NCBI GenBank assembly: GCA_023415205.1
Contig: JAEZLR010000026.1
Location: 1-31,188, forward strand
Direction of reading: 5' to 3'
Length of the DNA: 31,188 bases
Source: Bacillota bacterium
Lineage (GTDB): Bacteria > Bacillota > Clostridia > DSM-8532
Shown here: positions 29,165 to 31,188 of the stretch, in pieces
How the letters are laid out: every line of letters begins with the position of its first letter
Position numbering within the stretch: position 1 is the stretch's first letter
Notes under the pieces: generated by a model
The model's input: the letters and a program-made list of their open reading frames with translations, nothing else
What the model was told of the DNA's origin: nothing
Database searches by the model: none
Position numbers and translations under genes: made by a program

Positions 29165-30376
29165 ATGAATCCAAATTATGAAAAATGTAAAAGAACCCTG
29201 TTTATCCTCTTCATGGCCTTGTTTCTTCTGGTGCCGTGGACAAGCGCTCTAGGTCAGGACAATCCTTCAGGGGCTGACTCAGATCTTTACCAGGACATTG
29301 ATGAGGAAACCCTTCACCAAGAAATACCTACCGCCAATGCCAGGGGACGGGTGACCCGGTTGGTGGAAGAACGCCAAGATCATATAGAATCCTCAGGCGG
29401 AACTATTGAGGATAGCGCACAGTTTGTCGAGGTTACAATCATCAACGGTCCGTATAAGAACAAATCCGTTGTGGCTGAATATGCCCTGAGTCTGGCTTTT
29501 TCAGAAGAACAGCAGAATACCTTGTTAAAAGTAGGAGATGAGGTTCTTCTAACCATGGAGCTGGATGATGGGGGGAATATTGTACACTCCTATATCTATA
29601 ATGTGGCAAGGGATAAATCCCTGTTATTTCTGGTGATCCTTTTTGCCGTGGTTATATTGGCCATTGGCCGCATGAAGGGCTTAAGAACACTTATCACTCT
29701 AATTTTAACCGTATTGGCAATCTTTTATATTCTTTTGCCACTCATATTAAGAGGTTTTGATCCGGTCTTTGTATCGGTATGGGTGTGTATGGCCATTACA
29801 GCAATCACACTGCTGCTGGTCAGTGGCTTTAATAAAAAATCTCTGGCGGCGCTTATAGGAACTATCGGAGGGGTAGTGGCTGCGGGAACTATTGCAAAGC
29901 TCATTGGATATATGGCAAAACTGACGGGCCTCGGTGATGAGGAATCCCTGATGCTTTTATACATACCTCAGAACATTGAGTTTGACTATAAGGGCCTTTT
30001 GTTTGCCGGGATTATCATAGGAGCCTTGGGTGCCGCTATGGATGTGGGGCTGTCCCTCTCCTCGGCGATGTTTGAATTGAAGGAGCAGAACCCTAAATTA
30101 CGACGAGGCGCCCATATACGAGCCGGTATGAACATTGGCCGGGATATGATGGCCACCATGTCCAATACCTTGATTCTGGCGTATGTGGGGGGCTCCCTAC
30201 AGCTTTTAATTCTTCTTATGGCTTACCAGATGCCTTTCATTGAGATGATCAATCAGGACGGCCTGGCTAGTGAGGTGGTTCGATCCCTGGCGGGCAGCAT
30301 CGGCCTGATTTTAACCATCCCCATTACGGCGGTGGCCGCTGGTTTTCTTTGTGAAAAGCAAGAACGAAGACAATAG
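29165..30376 (+). CDS. YibE/F-family membrane protein
   Basis: The 403-residue protein starts with a signal or anchor helix (about residues 10-30, ending SALGQ), then an exported domain of about 115 residues with GRVTRLVEER and FVEVTIINGPYKNKSVVAEY, and then about seven membrane helices. The last part has FAGIIIGALGAAMDVGLSLSSAM, ELKEQNPKLRRGAHIRAGMNIGRDMMATMSNTLILAYVGGS in pieces, and LTIPITAVAAG, the conserved core of the YibE/F family. The function of the family is not established; a transport role has been proposed. ATG 29165 has AAGGAG (29154-29159) upstream. Some genomes split this into two genes; here it is one chain. It converges with the rubrerythrin gene over a shared hairpin. Confidence 0.92.
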   Translation: MNPNYEKCKRTLFILFMALFLLVPWTSALGQDNPSGADSDLYQDIDEETLHQEIPTANARGRVTRLVEERQDHIESSGGTIEDSAQFVEVTIINGPYKNKSVVAEYALSLAFSEEQQNTLLKVGDEVLLTMELDDGGNIVHSYIYNVARDKSLLFLVILFAVVILAIGRMKGLRTLITLILTVLAIFYILLPLILRGFDPVFVSVWVCMAITAITLLLVSGFNKKSLAALIGTIGGVVAAGTIAKLIGYMAKLTGLGDEESLMLLYIPQNIEFDYKGLLFAGIIIGALGAAMDVGLSLSSAMFELKEQNPKLRRGAHIRAGMNIGRDMMATMSNTLILAYVGGSLQLLILLMAYQMPFIEMINQDGLASEVVRSLAGSIGLILTIPITAVAAGFLCEKQERRQ

Positions 30377-30391
30377 GCATGAGAAAATAAA

Positions 30392-30426
30392 AATAAGCCC
30401 TCAGGAGCAAAACCTGGGGGCTTATT
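30392..30426. terminator. Bidirectional terminator between the YibE/F gene and rubrerythrin
   Basis: AATAAGCCCtCAGG (30392-30405) pairs with CCTGgGGGCTTATT (30413-30426) around a 7-base loop. The minus-strand tail TTTTATTTTC is T-rich, so it mainly suits rubrerythrin; the plus-strand tail is weaker. Confidence 0.88.
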
Positions 30427-30452
30427 ACAATTATTTCACTAAAGACAACAGA

Positions 30453-31046
30453 TTAATAGTTTTCAACAAACAGCTCAAAGTAGGATTTTGGATGAATGCA
30501 AGCCGGACATTTCTCAGGCGCTTGGGCTCCTTCATGGATGTGCCCGCAATTGCCGCATTTCCAATAAGTTTTGCCATCCTTGACAAAAACCTTTCCTTCT
30601 TCAATATTCTTAGCGAGTTTCAAGAAACGCACTTCATGCCTTTTTTCAACCTCTGCGATCATTCTAAAGGCAACCGCTACTTCAGGAAAACCTTCTTCAT
30701 CAGCCACATTGGCAAAAGCGGGGTAGAGATCGGTCCATTCTTCATTTTCTCCGCTGGCAGCAGCCTTGAGGTTATCAAAGGTGGTGCCCTGTGCTACAGG
30801 GTAGGAAGCCTGGATTTCAATCATCGCGGGGAGTTCCCCAGCAAGTCCTTCCAGCAGGAATTTGTAAAACCTCTTACCATGTTCCTTTTCGTTGTCGGCG
30901 GTCTCAATGAATAGGTTCTTAATTTGTTTAAAGCCTTCCTTATCAGCAACCGAGGCATAATATGTATAACGGTTGCGGGCCTGGGATTCCCCTGCAAAGG
31001 ATTTTAATAAATTTTCAGCGGTTTTTGTGCCTTTTAAGCTTTTCAT
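30453..31046 (-). CDS. rbr: Rubrerythrin
   Basis: Rubrerythrin is a non-haem iron peroxidase that detoxifies hydrogen peroxide in the cytoplasm of anaerobes. The 197-residue protein has the four-helix diiron domain with ligand motifs in ESQARNRYTYYA, DNEKEHGKRFYKF and EVEKRHEVRFLKL (E-x-x-H type), plus the extra Glu in FANVADEEGFPE. A C-terminal rubredoxin-like domain with one Fe(Cys)4 site follows, seen as KCGNCGHIHEG and CPACIHPKSYF. The length is typical. ATG 31046 has AGGAGGG seven bases upstream. It is a single-gene unit with its own promoter and terminator. Its presence fits an anaerobe with occasional exposure to oxygen. Confidence 0.97.
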   Translation of the reverse strand: MKSLKGTKTAENLLKSFAGESQARNRYTYYASVADKEGFKQIKNLFIETADNEKEHGKRFYKFLLEGLAGELPAMIEIQASYPVAQGTTFDNLKAAASGENEEWTDLYPAFANVADEEGFPEVAVAFRMIAEVEKRHEVRFLKLAKNIEEGKVFVKDGKTYWKCGNCGHIHEGAQAPEKCPACIHPKSYFELFVENY

Positions 31047-31079
31047 AATACCCTCCTTATGCTCTATACATTACTATTA

Positions 31080-31108
31080 ATTTTAACAGAAAAAAATCGA
31101 TGAAACAA
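31080..31108 (-). promoter_or_regulatory. Candidate promoter of rubrerythrin
   Basis: On the minus strand TTGTTT (complement of 31103-31108) is 17 bases from TAAAAT (complement of 31080-31085), about 35 bases before the start codon. The last 80 bases of the window hold no gene that I can support. Confidence 0.4.
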
Positions 31109-31188
31109 CCTTTTCAATGGTAATTAGCTACTGTTAAGCTCATTTGATCATGATGGCAAGCTCCTTTTAAGCTTTATTGGAAAGGGGA

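Noticed and set aside
30351..30914. 187-residue plus-strand frame over rubrerythrin
   Set aside because: It runs through the terminator 30392-30426 and opposite a clear rubrerythrin gene; it has no ribosome site or family likeness.
1..31188. CRISPR array, transposase, prophage or origin of replication
   Set aside because: Looked for regular repeats, DDE or serine/tyrosine recombinase motifs, phage structural genes and DnaA-box clusters; none was seen.

Overview
The window looks like chromosome of a low-to-medium GC, endospore-forming anaerobic Firmicute, most likely class Clostridia. The signs are strong GGAGG ribosome sites, TTG starts, Firmicute-type GluRS, tgt-yajC and RarA genes, a CotA-type spore-coat laccase, rubrerythrin, a flavodoxin/2[4Fe-4S] protein, ECF transporters and a Gram-positive sortase. 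No phage, transposase, CRISPR array or conjugative gene was seen, and no gene-free stretch exceeds about 270 bases.

Layout. 1-2030: three AT-rich accessory genes (GNAT acetyltransferase, small membrane protein, flavodoxin-ferredoxin fusion) after a long inverted repeat. 2076-4552: glucuronate isomerase uxaC divergent from an AraC-type regulator, with a candidate operator between. 4694-6007: lysA. 6180-12422: a tightly coupled six-gene operon with an ECF transporter (S component, fused double ATPase, T component), an M20 dipeptidase-like enzyme and two tandem SAM hydroxide adenosyltransferase (DUF62) paralogs. It closes at a hairpin facing a CotA-like laccase (minus strand). 14313-18619: RNA modification, secretion and ribosome maturation genes (tgt, yajC, rimM, trmD, rarA). 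18640-22047: an orphan sortase and a metNIQ-type importer. 22141-24722: gltX and a DUF4003 gene on the minus strand. 24955-26584: an ECF sigma factor with its likely membrane anti-sigma factor, behind an ECF-type promoter. 26664-27592: tRNA-Tyr and an AT-rich aminoglycoside nucleotidyltransferase-like gene. 27703-31046: acyltransferase-3 protein (-), YibE/F membrane protein (+) and rubrerythrin (-).

The most interesting part is the 6.2-kb ECF/peptidase/DUF62 operon. Six genes are joined by 4-8 base overlaps or short gaps, so uptake of an unknown small molecule, peptide cleavage and SAM cleavage are probably one pathway. The first DUF62 paralog appears to start at an ATA codon and has Asn where the family has its catalytic His; the second keeps the full Asp-Arg-His set. 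Other points worth checking are a tRNA-Tyr with C at position 55, a tRNA-like remnant beyond the resistance-like gene, a 12-base direct repeat before tgt, a TCATGTA motif shared by three promoters, and a 62-base trmD/rarA overlap.

All functions are read from motifs and remembered family features; no database search was run.
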